64,000 nt of DNA from CAKZSB01 sp964573105 (lineage in GTDB: Bacteria > Pseudomonadota > Gammaproteobacteria > Granulosicoccales > Granulosicoccaceae), in the NCBI GenBank assembly GCA_964573105.1, contig CAZNIS010000028.1, positions 5,717-69,716 on the forward strand, read 5' to 3'. Below, piece after piece: positions 26,269 to 35,356 of this stretch. The notes under the pieces are model-generated. The model was not told where the DNA came from. It was given only the letters and a program-made list of their open reading frames with translations, and did not search any database. The first letter of the stretch is position 1; each line of letters starts with the position of its first letter. The position numbers and the translations under genes are program-made.

Positions 26269-27900
26269 ATGGCTAGCCCACTATCCAACGGCGTATCGGG
26301 CCTGCTCGCCGCGCAACGTGCGATTGCTACCTCTTCGCACAATGTCGCCAATGCGAATACGCCCGGCTTTACCCGCCAGCAGGTCATCAATGCGACGCGC
26401 AATCCGGATCGCGCCAACGGCCTCACGATGGGTACCGGGGTTACCACTGAATCGATTCAGCGGATTCACAGCGAGTTTACCGAATCGCGCCTGCGAAGCA
26501 GCGCCACCGAACTCAACCGAATCGATACCATCAACGGCCTGAACGCGCGCATGGACAATCTGTTTGCGGATGCAAGCAGTGGGTTAAATACAGCGCAGGC
26601 GAATTTCTACAACGCCATCGCAGATGCGAGTGTCGATCCTTCATCGCCTGTTGCGCGCAAGGCGGTTCTGGCCGCCGCCGATGAAATATCCCGCCGATTC
26701 AGCTTTTTTGACAGTCAGTTCTCGAGCATGCAACAGGAGCTGAATCAGAAAGTAGAGGCATCAGTCTCGCGCATCAATCAACTGGCGACCAGCATCGCCG
26801 AGTTGAATCAAACCATCTCAAGCGCAGGCAACACCAGCGCAGGCTCGCCCAACGATTTACTCGACAAACGCGATCAGTTGCTCGCAGAACTGGCCGAACA
26901 AACCAGTATCGCCACGACGCGCACCGGCAACTATGGGCTTAACGTCACCACCGGCACTGGTATCACACTGGTGTCCAACGGCGAAGCAACGGCACTGGTG
27001 ACGACCGCGTCAAATGAAGTGCCGGGCGACCTGGTCGCCGCGATCGCAACCGACAGTGGCGTGACGCCAATCAATGACCAGCTCTCCGGCGGCATACTCG
27101 GTGGCATCAACGACTTTCGCCGCGAGACACTGACCACGACACGCAATGAGGTCGGTTTGCTGGCGAGCGTATTCGCCATCAATCTGAACGAACAGCACGC
27201 GCAGGGTTTTGACGCCGAGGGACTGGCGGGGGGCAACCTGTTCAACATCGGCGCGATATCGACCCATGCCTCGTCCTCCAATACGTCGAGCGCCACCGCT
27301 CGCGCTGATGTGACGGACGTCAGCCAGCTTCAGGCTTCTGACTATCAAATGCGCTTTGACGGTGTTGAGTACACGCTGACGCGATTGACGGATAACCAAC
27401 AGATCAGCGGTGGCAACAACCTGATTATGGATGGCATCGCATTCAGCGTCGATGGCACGGCCAACGCCGGTGATAGTTTTCTGTTTCGACCAACCGCCAA
27501 CAGTGCCGGCAGCTTCAGCACAGCGATAAGCAATATCGACAGACTCGCATTCGCAGAAACCACCACCGCCGGCGTTGGCGATGTCGGCAATGCACGCGCA
27601 CTGGCCGACCTGCAGGCCGGGCAGCTATTTGACAATAGACAGACTACCTTCGCACAAAAGCTGGCGGGGCTGGTGACTACCGTTGGCGGCACCGCTGAAG
27701 CGAGTTCGCTGCAACTGGACTCCATGCGCCAGGTCTGGCAATTCGAACAGGATCAGCACGACAGTTTGTCCGGCGTTAATCTCGATGAAGAGGCGGTCAA
27801 TCTCGTCAAATATCAACAGGCATATGAAGCGTCGGCACAAGTGATCACAGTAGCCAGCCGCCTCTTCGACACCTTGATCGGCACACTAGGCAGGCTGTAG
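26269..27900 (+). CDS. flgK: Hook-filament junction protein FlgK (HAP1)
   Basis: The 543-residue protein has the FlgK N-terminus (SNGVSGLLAAQRAIATSSHN, NVANANTPGFTRQQV), the NDLLDKRDQLLAELAE segment and the C-terminal VNLDEEAVNLVKYQQAYEAS motif. FlgK joins hook to filament and is exported with FlgN as chaperone. AGGAG lies before the ATG. flgL begins 4 bp after its stop, so they are co-translated. Confidence 0.95.
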   Translation: MASPLSNGVSGLLAAQRAIATSSHNVANANTPGFTRQQVINATRNPDRANGLTMGTGVTTESIQRIHSEFTESRLRSSATELNRIDTINGLNARMDNLFADASSGLNTAQANFYNAIADASVDPSSPVARKAVLAAADEISRRFSFFDSQFSSMQQELNQKVEASVSRINQLATSIAELNQTISSAGNTSAGSPNDLLDKRDQLLAELAEQTSIATTRTGNYGLNVTTGTGITLVSNGEATALVTTASNEVPGDLVAAIATDSGVTPINDQLSGGILGGINDFRRETLTTTRNEVGLLASVFAINLNEQHAQGFDAEGLAGGNLFNIGAISTHASSSNTSSATARADVTDVSQLQASDYQMRFDGVEYTLTRLTDNQQISGGNNLIMDGIAFSVDGTANAGDSFLFRPTANSAGSFSTAISNIDRLAFAETTTAGVGDVGNARALADLQAGQLFDNRQTTFAQKLAGLVTTVGGTAEASSLQLDSMRQVWQFEQDQHDSLSGVNLDEEAVNLVKYQQAYEASAQVITVASRLFDTLIGTLGRL

Positions 27901-27903
27901 ACC

Positions 27904-28842
27904 ATGAGAATATCCAGTAATTATTTTAACAATCGGTTGGCCAGCCAAATGATGGGCAGCCAGACTCGACTGGCGGGCATGCAGGAGCAAATCGCTGCCG
28001 GCAGCAAAACACTCCGACCATCCGATGATCCGGTCGGTGCCGGTCAGGCGATCCTGTTGCGCGAAGCCGAGTCCCAACTGACGCAGTACCAGCGCTCGGG
28101 GGAACGCGCAGAATCGATTCTCACGAGCGAGGAATCGGCGTTAGCGTCACTTGGCGATCTGATTGTATCGATCCGCGGGCTGGTGTTGCAGGCGAACAAC
28201 GACACGCTGGGCGAATCAGATAAAGCCTCGATTCTGACCGAGCTCAACACCAACAAGGAAGATGTGCTTGCACTGATCAATTCAACCGACGTGAACGGCA
28301 ACTATTTGTTTTCGGGCAGTCAGGTCGACGCCAAACCCTGGCCGACGGCTGATCCAAACGGTTATCAGGGCGATACCGGCAAACGTACCGTGACCATCGG
28401 CCCGGGCAATACAATCAACCTCGGTACCGCCGCTCTGGAGTTGATGAACTTCAGCCACACCGACGCGACCGGCACCAACACTACTGTCAATCTACTACAA
28501 ACGATAGAGGCGATAGAGGGCCACCTCGCTACACCAATAACGGACGCACAGGCCCACGTCGACTATCACGCGGCAATGGATGTTGCACTTGGAGAACTAA
28601 CCAGCGCGCAATCAAATATTTCGCTGCACCGCAGTTCAGCAGGTTATGGGCTGTCCGAGATCGACAGATCCAGAGAAAACAACAGCGATTCCACTTTTCA
28701 AATCCAGACGGAGCTGGCAAGAGTGGAGGATCTGGACTATGCCGAGGCGATCACTCGCATGGAATCTGAGCTCGCCTCCCTTCAGGCACTACAGGCAACC
28801 TACTCGCGAATGCAGAATTTAACCCTCTTTAATCGACTGTAA
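27904..28842 (+). CDS. flgL: Hook-filament junction protein FlgL (HAP3)
   Basis: The 312-residue, flagellin-related protein has MRISSNYFNNRLASQMMGSQ, the GSKTLRPSDDPVGAGQAILL motif and C-terminal AITRMESELASLQALQATYS. It is the second hook-filament junction subunit. It follows flgK by 3 bp, without its own Shine-Dalgarno, and is the last gene of the flgB run. A perfect 10 bp GC hairpin lies just after its stop. Confidence 0.95.
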   Translation: MRISSNYFNNRLASQMMGSQTRLAGMQEQIAAGSKTLRPSDDPVGAGQAILLREAESQLTQYQRSGERAESILTSEESALASLGDLIVSIRGLVLQANNDTLGESDKASILTELNTNKEDVLALINSTDVNGNYLFSGSQVDAKPWPTADPNGYQGDTGKRTVTIGPGNTINLGTAALELMNFSHTDATGTNTTVNLLQTIEAIEGHLATPITDAQAHVDYHAAMDVALGELTSAQSNISLHRSSAGYGLSEIDRSRENNSDSTFQIQTELARVEDLDYAEAITRMESELASLQALQATYSRMQNLTLFNRL

Positions 28843-28849
28843 CTAACTC

Positions 28850-28875
28850 GCCCGACGCGGTTGTTCGCGTCGGGC
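28850..28875 (+). terminator. Hairpin at end of flg operon
   Basis: GCCCGACGCG and CGCGTCGGGC form a perfect 10 bp stem with a 6 nt loop 7 bp after the flgL stop. A smaller hairpin (ACAGC/GCTGT) follows. There is no T-run, so termination strength is uncertain. Confidence 0.55.
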
Positions 28876-28980
28876 ACAGCTTCGTGCTGTCCCACACGGT
28901 CACACAACATAGTAGTGACCACTACCCCTGAGTTTTTACCGACTACCCTCCTCCCATTTTCAGCCTCGCTATTGCCGGTG

Positions 28981-29004
28981 CACCTGCACCTGCACCTGCA
29001 CCTG
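28981..29004. repeat. Four tandem CACCTG hexamers
   Basis: Four exact copies of CACCTG lie in the non-coding spacer between flgL and the first flagellin gene. The rest of this 490 bp spacer holds only the flgL hairpin and the sigma-28 promoter. Confidence 0.7.
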
Positions 29005-29235
29005 CGCACTACTGTCTTACCTGACAACACCAGACACGCCACTACAATGCGACTCGATCTGTGTAACCGCGGTTAAGCGCTGCTGCACCACACTTGAAGC
29101 CCATTCACGCTACAGCAAATTGCAGAAGATAAAACCAACTGTCTCTGGACTCTGTCCATGGCCTGTTTTATTGCGCGCGCACCTGAGCATTATTCTATAA
29201 TCTACATTAAGTTGTTTTTATAATTTATTAATATC

Positions 29236-29262
29236 TAAAGCGCTATACTCGATCGCCGATAT
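29236..29262 (+). promoter_or_regulatory. Sigma-28 (FliA) promoter of first flagellin gene
   Basis: TAAAGCGC, 11 bp, GCCGATAT is an almost perfect match to the flagellar sigma-28 consensus TAAAGTTT-N11-GCCGATAA. It ends about 70 bp before the flagellin ATG. No fliA gene is in the window, but this site implies that the genome encodes one. Confidence 0.85.
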
Positions 29263-29331
29263 CGATTTTGTGAGTCGTGTCATGGATCAACACGTACTTG
29301 CTAACAATCATAAATAAGGGATCAGAGTAAA

Positions 29332-30138
29332 ATGCCACAAACAATTAACACCAACCTGATGTCCATGAATGCTCAACGGCATTTGAACAAGACTCAGATT
29401 AAAATGGAAACGTCAGTACAGCGACTCGCATCGGGACTCCGAGTCAACAGTGCGAGAGACGACGCAGTCGGCCTTGCGATGGCCGAGCGCATGAACGCCC
29501 AGGTGAGAGGCATGAATGTCGCGGTGCGAAACGCCAACGACGGCATCTCGCTGGCGCAGGTTGCAGAAGGTGGTCTGGCAGAAATAGGCGAAATGCTGCA
29601 GCGTATGAGAGAGCTGGCAGTACAGTCCGCTAACGGAACCAATGGCACCTCAGATCGCGCCAACCTGCATGCAGAGTTTTCGCAACTCGATCAGGAGATT
29701 ACCCGCCTGACCGAGGTGATCAAATTCAACGGTCAGGCAATTTTGGGTTCAGGCGCCGCCACCTTTACCTTCCAGGTCGGAGCAAACGCCGGTGAGTCGA
29801 TGAGCCTGACAACGACACCAATTACCGCTACCGGTCTAACCGTATCCACCGCCTCTGGGGCAGGTCTGGCCATTACCGGCATCGATGCCGCCATTGACAT
29901 TATCACTACATCACGCGCTACCTACGGTGCAGCCCAAAGTCGCTTCACCAGCGCCATCAACAGCCTGGCCATTGCGGTAGAGAATCAGGAGGCAGCGCGC
30001 AGCCGGATCGTCGATGCCGATTTCGCCGTCGAGACCACGAATATGACTAAGGCACAAATACTCAAACAGGCTGGCATGGCAATGGTCGCTCAGGCCAATG
30101 CGCAGCCGCAGCAGGTGTTATCGCTACTGCAGGGCTAG
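29332..30138 (+). CDS. fliC: Flagellin (first of three)
   Basis: The 268-residue flagellin has conserved D0/D1 termini (PQTINTNLMSMNAQRHLNKT; C-terminal SRIVDADFAVETTNMTKAQI) and a very short middle (roughly residues 145-185), so the D2/D3 surface domains are missing. It is the most divergent of the three flagellins and the only one with a canonical sigma-28 promoter. A rho-independent terminator follows, so it is a single-gene transcript. A Maf glycosyltransferase encoded at 56 kb may glycosylate it. Confidence 0.95.
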   Translation: MPQTINTNLMSMNAQRHLNKTQIKMETSVQRLASGLRVNSARDDAVGLAMAERMNAQVRGMNVAVRNANDGISLAQVAEGGLAEIGEMLQRMRELAVQSANGTNGTSDRANLHAEFSQLDQEITRLTEVIKFNGQAILGSGAATFTFQVGANAGESMSLTTTPITATGLTVSTASGAGLAITGIDAAIDIITTSRATYGAAQSRFTSAINSLAIAVENQEAARSRIVDADFAVETTNMTKAQILKQAGMAMVAQANAQPQQVLSLLQG

Positions 30139-30176
30139 AAAGCACCACAGCCCTAACCTGAAAGTACCAGCAAAAA

Positions 30177-30201
30177 GCCCGGCAATCGCCGGGCTTTTTT
30201 T
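30177..30201 (+). terminator. Rho-independent terminator after first flagellin
   Basis: GCCCGGC and GCCGGGC form a 7 bp stem with an AATC loop followed by seven T residues, 38 bp after the stop codon. Confidence 0.92.
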
Positions 30202-30506
30202 GTTGGCGCAGCCAACCATGCGCCAACGATCGACCAAAATCCCGCGGTTCAACGGCCGCGACAAACCGTATCTGTTCACAGCACGCCTATCGTACCCGTG
30301 GGCGGTGTCGGTCGTACTCAATTACCCATGTATGTTCCGTGCGAGCTCCTACCCCACGTGCACGACAGACGCACTGTGAACAGCCACTGAAAAAGCGCCA
30401 GGAATGGCGTGAACACATACCGACAAACCTCACTGGCAAGCAGTCGTGCTCGCTCCCTGCCGGTTGACCCAAGCGCCTGATTCACTAATTTTATTCCTAT
30501 TTTTTT

Positions 30507-30526
30507 TCGTGATGTTAGCATCACGA
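30507..30526. promoter_or_regulatory. Inverted repeat upstream of second flagellin promoter
   Basis: TCGTGATG-TTAG-CATCACGA is a perfect 8 bp inverted repeat preceded by a run of eight T. It ends 24 bp before the TTAAAG element of this promoter. The third flagellin gene has a different hairpin at exactly this spacing. A T-run before rather than after the stem argues against a plus-strand terminator, and the minus strand has A residues after it. Confidence 0.5.
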
Positions 30527-30549
30527 TATTCCCGATTTATCCCTCCAAG

Positions 30550-30585
30550 TTAAAGTAACTTCTGCTATTGGACTTTCAAGAAGCT
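30550..30585 (+). promoter_or_regulatory. Candidate promoter of second flagellin gene
   Basis: TTAAAGTA (30550-30557) and TTTCAAGA (30574-30581) are both repeated with identical spacing before the third flagellin gene. The TAAAG half matches the sigma-28 -35 element but no GCCGATAA -10 is present (GGACTTTC at that place). The ATG is about 137 bp downstream. Confidence 0.45.
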
Positions 30586-30686
30586 ATTCCCGACGTCGTT
30601 ACGGCTCTTGCTGATGGTTGCATTTGAAATAGCGCAATCATCGGTGGGGAATATATCTAAATAATAGCTAAAAAGGACTTTAACCA

Positions 30687-31490
30687 ATGGCGCAAACAAT
30701 AAACACAAACGTGCCTTCACTCACCGCGCAGCGGAACCTGAATTCTTCGCAGCAAACGATGCAAACGTCGCTCGAACGCTTGTCTTCAGGCCTGCGCGTG
30801 AACAGTGCCAAAGACGACGCTGCCGGCCTTGGTATTGCGGAGAGAATGGACGCCCAGACCCGCGGCATGACAGTAGCCATGCGTAACGCAAACGACGGAA
30901 TCTCCCTGGCACAAGTTGCCGAGGGCGGCCTGGCAGAGGTTGGCAACCTGCTGCAGCGTATGCGTGAACTGGCAGTGCAATCGGTCAACGGTACCAACAG
31001 CACTAGCGACCGAGCCAACCTTCAGGCGGAATTCGCCGCACTCGATGCCGAAATCGACCGCGTCGCTGAGGTGACTCAGTTTAACGGCCACACCATGCTC
31101 GGTAGTGATGCCGGGGACTTTGATTTCCAGGTGGGTGCAAATCGAAGTGAGACACTGAGGATTACAACCTCTGCAGTGTCGTTCGCGGCAATGAGCATCA
31201 GTACTTCCGGCAGCGCAAACGCTGCAATTACAAGCCTGGATACTGCAATCGACGCTGTTACCACCGATCGTGCGACACTCGGTGCGGTTCAAAGTCGATT
31301 CAACAGTGCCATCGCGAACCTGCAGGTTGGCATTGAGAATCAGTCTGCCGCTCGCAGTCGAATTGTCGACGCCGATTTCGCTGTTGAGACGGCCAATATG
31401 ACTCGGGCAAGCATCCTGCAACAGGCTGGTACCGCAATGGTCGCACAGGCAAACGCGCAGCCTCGAGCGGTATTGCAGCTGCTCGGCTAG
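30687..31490 (+). CDS. fliC: Flagellin (second of three)
   Basis: The 267-residue flagellin is a close paralogue of the third copy: both begin MAQTINTNVPSLTAQRNLNS and share almost the whole D1 region; they diverge mainly at residues 155-200. The D2/D3 domains are missing. AAGGA lies 9 bp before the ATG. It ends in the standard NMTRASILQQAG and LQLLG C-terminal motifs. A strong GC hairpin follows. It carries a non-canonical upstream promoter arrangement rather than the classical sigma-28 site of the first flagellin. Confidence 0.95.
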   Translation: MAQTINTNVPSLTAQRNLNSSQQTMQTSLERLSSGLRVNSAKDDAAGLGIAERMDAQTRGMTVAMRNANDGISLAQVAEGGLAEVGNLLQRMRELAVQSVNGTNSTSDRANLQAEFAALDAEIDRVAEVTQFNGHTMLGSDAGDFDFQVGANRSETLRITTSAVSFAAMSISTSGSANAAITSLDTAIDAVTTDRATLGAVQSRFNSAIANLQVGIENQSAARSRIVDADFAVETANMTRASILQQAGTAMVAQANAQPRAVLQLLG

Positions 31491-31509
31491 TAGTTCCCTG
31501 CTGTAATCG

Positions 31510-31535
31510 GACGGGGGGCGAACACGCCCCCCGTC
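31510..31535 (+). terminator. GC-rich terminator hairpin after second flagellin
   Basis: GACGGGGGGCG and CGCCCCCCGTC form a perfect 11 bp stem with an AACA loop 20 bp after the stop. Only a weakly T-rich tail follows. Confidence 0.7.
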
Positions 31536-32415
31536 TACCCCGTGTTTTCGTTCTTCTTTTCCGCTTGCGCTGCACCTGAAGTCACGCCCAGACGCCGGGC
31601 GCTACGACTGAAAATCACTTCTACCACCCCCTCATCCCGGATCTGCAAACGGCACAAAACCGTTATAGCCGCGCGCCAATCGCATCCACTCGTCGGCCCG
31701 GACGACAAGCGAGCACTGAACGCCACCGACGCCGTCATGTGTCGGCGCACCCCAAACTACTAGAGAACAGGGGCCGCGCAGTGGAGGCAGCAATGGCTTA
31801 CACGCATGTAGGCACTCCAGAAGCAATCACCGCCAAGAGGCCGCACGAATTCAACTCGTCTCCCACAGTCAACCACGGCAGCCTATCGGCAATCCAATCA
31901 ACTATGCTCGCGGTGGCCTGCAACACCTGCAAAGAACAAAGTCGATGTCAGTCATAATATCCCACACTGGATCACCCTAAGTACTCAGCCGTGTCCAGCT
32001 GTCCTAACACGACAACCTGGCGTACCCTCCACCGCGGACGATCCAGGAGCAAGACCGCTTCGTAAACTAAGCCTAACCGTGTCGCACAAAAGCAATTCGA
32101 GCAGCCATCAGTAAACACCACTGCATCGACGCCAATCGTAGACACCATGCAGGGCTGCATTGTATGTAGCGCGGCATTAAAATCAGAAGGGCATTCGCAG
32201 GCCAGAAGAGTACCCGCGAAAGGTTGGAACAGAATGGTGGAAAGGTAGCACTTGCACAGCGTCAAAAAACTTACGCAAAATCTAAAGGTCGTGCGCATAG
32301 CTCCGATAGATTTACGGTCGACGTCAAGATGACGACACGTCTCTAATCTACGAAGTTTGCTGCACGCGCCCTGCTCTCAGCCTCCGGAAATATTTTTTTA
32401 CTTTTTTTTCTTCAC
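31536..32415. other. Long spacer between second and third flagellin genes
   Basis: Nearly 0.9 kb without a recognisable gene. The longest frame (31972-32298, minus, 108 residues, nine cysteines) has GGAG only 2 bp before its ATG, resembles nothing known and is probably not real. Several short plus frames also look spurious. No tRNA, mobile-element end or direct repeat was seen. Confidence 0.5.
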
Positions 32416-32430
32416 GACTTTTTCAAAGTC
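32416..32430. promoter_or_regulatory. Inverted repeat upstream of third flagellin promoter
   Basis: GACTTT-TTC-AAAGTC is a perfect 6 bp inverted repeat placed after a T-rich tract. It ends 24 bp before the TTAAAG element, the same distance as the unrelated inverted repeat before the second flagellin gene. Confidence 0.45.
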
Positions 32431-32453
32431 TGCATACCGCTTACACCACAAAC

Positions 32454-32489
32454 TTAAAGTAGTCTCTCCAGTTACCGTTTCAAGACAAA
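32454..32489 (+). promoter_or_regulatory. Candidate promoter of third flagellin gene
   Basis: TTAAAGTA (32454-32461) and TTTCAAGA (32478-32485) repeat the arrangement before the second flagellin gene. At the sigma-28 -10 place stands ACCGTTTC, a partial match to GCCGATAA. The ATG is about 135 bp downstream. Confidence 0.45.
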
Positions 32490-32588
32490 TTTCGGTACGT
32501 CGTTATCGTTTTTGCCGGCACGTGCAAACACTGATGCACGCTTCGGTTTCGGATAACAATTACTAAAAGTAAATGGAGATTTACGATA

Positions 32589-33392
32589 ATGGCGCAGACA
32601 ATAAACACAAATGTTCCTTCGCTTACTGCACAGCGCAATCTTAATTCTACACAGAGACTGATGCAGACTTCGCTTGAACGTCTGTCTTCTGGATTGCGAG
32701 TCAATAGCGCGAAAGACGACGCCGCTGGACTGGGCATCGCTGAGCGAATGGATGCGCAAACTCGGGGTATGACAGTAGCTGTACGCAACGCCAACGACGG
32801 CATTTCACTTGCCCAGGTTGCAGAGGGCGGCCTGTCTGAAGTTGGTAACCTGCTTCAGCGTATGCGTGAACTCGCCGTACAGTCAGCTAACGGCACTAAC
32901 GGCACGAGCGACCGTGCCAATCTGCAGGCTGAATTTGTTGCACTGGATGCAGAGATCGGTCGAATCGCCGAAGTCACGCAATTCAATGGTCGTGAGATGA
33001 TCGGCACCAGTGCCGGCTCATTCAACTTCCAGGTGGGTGCAAACCGAAGTGAAACACTGACTATCACTACTACATCAGTCGCCTCTACCGGTCTGTCTAT
33101 TTCTGCAGCAGCTACTGCAGCGGCAACGATCGATTCACTGGATACAGAAATCGATGCTATCACCACCGCTCGCGCCAACCTCGGCGCCATGCAAAGCCGA
33201 TTCTCAAGCGCTATAAACAATCTGCAGATTGGTATCGAGAATCAATCTGCAGCGCGCAGCCGAATTGTAGACGCGGATTTCGCTGTTGAGACAGCTAACA
33301 TGACTCGTGCCAGTATCCTGCAACAGGCCGGCACGGCAATGGTCGCACAGGCCAACGCCGCACCCAGAGGAGTACTGCAACTGCTTGGATAA
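32589..33392 (+). CDS. fliC: Flagellin (third of three)
   Basis: The 267-residue flagellin is nearly identical to the second copy at both ends and differs in the short middle segment. The compact D0/D1-only design is shared by all three, so the filament surface is formed by D1 itself. GGAGA lies 10 bp before the ATG. A hairpin terminator follows, then fliD. The two near-identical genes probably arose by a tandem duplication that included the upstream control region. Confidence 0.95.
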   Translation: MAQTINTNVPSLTAQRNLNSTQRLMQTSLERLSSGLRVNSAKDDAAGLGIAERMDAQTRGMTVAVRNANDGISLAQVAEGGLSEVGNLLQRMRELAVQSANGTNGTSDRANLQAEFVALDAEIGRIAEVTQFNGREMIGTSAGSFNFQVGANRSETLTITTTSVASTGLSISAAATAAATIDSLDTEIDAITTARANLGAMQSRFSSAINNLQIGIENQSAARSRIVDADFAVETANMTRASILQQAGTAMVAQANAAPRGVLQLLG

Positions 33393-33416
33393 TTCAGTTT
33401 ACTCTTGATCCCCCTG

Positions 33417-33443
33417 ACGGGGAGGCGATCCATGCCTCCCCGT
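33417..33443 (+). terminator. Terminator hairpin after third flagellin
   Basis: ACGGGGAGGC and GCCTCCCCGT form a 10 bp stem with a 7 nt loop, then TT and a weakly T-rich tail, 24 bp after the stop. Confidence 0.75.
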
Positions 33444-33627
33444 TTCTAATCCAGGGGCAGATTTTCAAACAACGCTGTACCCCCTCCCCCAGGTTTTCCC
33501 CACTTCCCAACCAGTTACACTTTTTTTCTGGTCATGGGGTCAAGGCATTAAGAACTTTTCCGAATACTGTAGTAGACATTGTTTATGTGAACTGGTCCAC
33601 AGTGGCCTTGACCAAACGGAATTGCCT

Positions 33628-34911
33628 ATGATTACCGCAGCGGGAGCTGGCTCCGGTCTTGATATCGAGAATATCGTTAACCAGCTTATTGCCCTTGAAG
33701 AGCAGCCGGTTAATGCTTTACGTCAACGCCGTGCAGGCGTCAATGTACAAATAAGTGACTACGGCAGCCTGAAAAGCACTCTGGGTGATCTGGAGTCGGT
33801 TATAGAGAAGCTGGGAGACGAAAGTCGATTTGGCGCCTTTGTGGCCGAGTCCAGTGACGAAGACGTTTTTACCGTCGAGACCCTCGATGGTACCCAATCC
33901 CACAACCACAGTATCAATGTAATTTCTCTGGCGACCGCCCATCGCATGGTATCGGATCCTTACGCGTCGTCCAGCGACACGGTCGCCGCCGGTGACTATA
34001 CCTTCGGATCTGGTGATGAGTCGTTTACCATCTCACTTGCGGACGGTGACAACAGCCTGCTGAACTTTGCATCGCTGATTAACAACAGCACCGACAACAC
34101 CACCATCGAGGCCAGTGTTCTAAATGTCGCCGATGGCAGCAGGCTTGTGCTCACCGCCAGAAATGCGGGTGTTGACAATATCATCACAGCACCAGCCGGA
34201 TACACAGAGCTGACCGCGGCAAGCGATGCCCAATTCGAGATCGATGGTCTGGCTGCAACCAGCAGCACCAATACCGTAACCGACGTCGCACCAGATTTGT
34301 CAATCGAGCTAAAAGCGATTGGCAGTGCTGATATTGTCTCCAACCGGAACACAGAGAGTATCGTAGAACTACTGGAAGAGTTCGCAACCGGCTACAACGA
34401 GATGAACAGTACAATCTCAAGGCTCAGCCAGGGATCGCTCGACGGTGAATCACTGACGCGACGAATTCAGACAGCTGTTCGAAACGATTTTTTTGCCAAT
34501 ATCGTACTGGATGAATCGAGTCCAGCAGACAGCCATTCGATCTTTAACAATGGCCTGACATTCGATAAAACCGGACAACTCAGCGTCGATCGCGATCGAC
34601 TGGATGACGCCATATCGACCAATTCGTTCCAGCTCCAGCAGATCTTTACTGATCCGGACAATGGATTTGCCGCCCGCCTTGAATCTACGTTAAATCGATT
34701 CACCGAATTATCCGGTGCCATCGATACCCGAACCGATTCACTGGAAGCCAATGGCAGCTCAATTGACGATAACATCGATCGATTGGAACTACGGCTGGAA
34801 CAAACAGAAATACGCTACAGAAGGCAGTTCGGTGCGATGGACACTTTGATTGCGCGATTACAATCGAACGGTGACTATCTGGTTCAGCAACTAGCATCAC
34901 TCAATAACTAA
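33628..34911 (+). CDS. fliD: Flagellar filament cap protein FliD (HAP2)
   Basis: The 427-residue protein begins MITAAGAGSGLDIENIVNQL, the FliD N-terminal signature. It ends with a coiled-coil region (SSIDDNIDRLELRLEQTEIR) and the MDTLIARLQSNGDYLVQQLA motif. FliD caps the filament tip and guides flagellin folding. I chose ATG 33628, with GGA 7 bp upstream, over the in-frame TTG at 33622. It lies downstream of the third flagellin terminator and upstream of fliS and the fliT-like gene. Confidence 0.94.
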   Translation: MITAAGAGSGLDIENIVNQLIALEEQPVNALRQRRAGVNVQISDYGSLKSTLGDLESVIEKLGDESRFGAFVAESSDEDVFTVETLDGTQSHNHSINVISLATAHRMVSDPYASSSDTVAAGDYTFGSGDESFTISLADGDNSLLNFASLINNSTDNTTIEASVLNVADGSRLVLTARNAGVDNIITAPAGYTELTAASDAQFEIDGLAATSSTNTVTDVAPDLSIELKAIGSADIVSNRNTESIVELLEEFATGYNEMNSTISRLSQGSLDGESLTRRIQTAVRNDFFANIVLDESSPADSHSIFNNGLTFDKTGQLSVDRDRLDDAISTNSFQLQQIFTDPDNGFAARLESTLNRFTELSGAIDTRTDSLEANGSSIDDNIDRLELRLEQTEIRYRRQFGAMDTLIARLQSNGDYLVQQLASLNN

Positions 34912-34954
34912 TCAACCGCTAGTTTTGTCATAAACGTTCGGAGACACACCCCTA

Positions 34955-35356
34955 ATGACATTGGCAATCGCTTCCAATGCTGCCAAAGCCTATGGTGAGG
35001 TAGGCAGGCGTTCTGAGATTGAAGGTGCATCACCGCACCGATTGATAGAAATGCTGCTCGCGGCGGCAGGCGACAAACTCCGCCTGGCCCGTGAGGCGAT
35101 ACTCAACAACCAACGTGAAAAGAAAGGCCAGGCGCTCAATAAATGCATCGACATACTCTCAGAGCTGAATTTGTCTTTAGACAGCGAGGGTGGCGGTGAA
35201 ATAGCGGCAAACCTCAGTGCATTATACGGATATATGCAGAACGAAATCATTCTGGTGAATCGCGATGGCAACATCGACAAACTGGATCAGATCATCACGA
35301 TTCTCGATGATTTACATAGTACCTGGATTACAATAAAACCAAAAGGAGTTGAGTAA
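34955..35356 (+). CDS. fliS: Flagellin export chaperone FliS
   Basis: The 133-residue helical protein has the FliS motifs: AYGEVGRRSEIEGASPHRLI, the EMLLAAAGDKLRLA helix and LNKCIDILSELNLSLDSEGG. FliS binds the C-terminus of flagellin in the cytoplasm to prevent premature polymerisation. GGAG precedes the ATG. Its stop overlaps the start of the next gene by one base (TAATG), so the two are translationally coupled. Confidence 0.94.
   Translation: MTLAIASNAAKAYGEVGRRSEIEGASPHRLIEMLLAAAGDKLRLAREAILNNQREKKGQALNKCIDILSELNLSLDSEGGGEIAANLSALYGYMQNEIILVNRDGNIDKLDQIITILDDLHSTWITIKPKGVE

Noticed and set aside
28981..29004. CACCTG repeats as a CRISPR or phase-variation tract
   Set aside because: Only four hexamers without spacers, outside any coding frame and about 230 bp from the promoter. 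Hexamers would also not shift a reading frame.
31972..32298. 108-residue minus-strand frame between flagellin genes
   Set aside because: GGAG is only 2 bp from the ATG, the product is unusually rich in cysteine with no recognisable domain, and the region looks non-coding.
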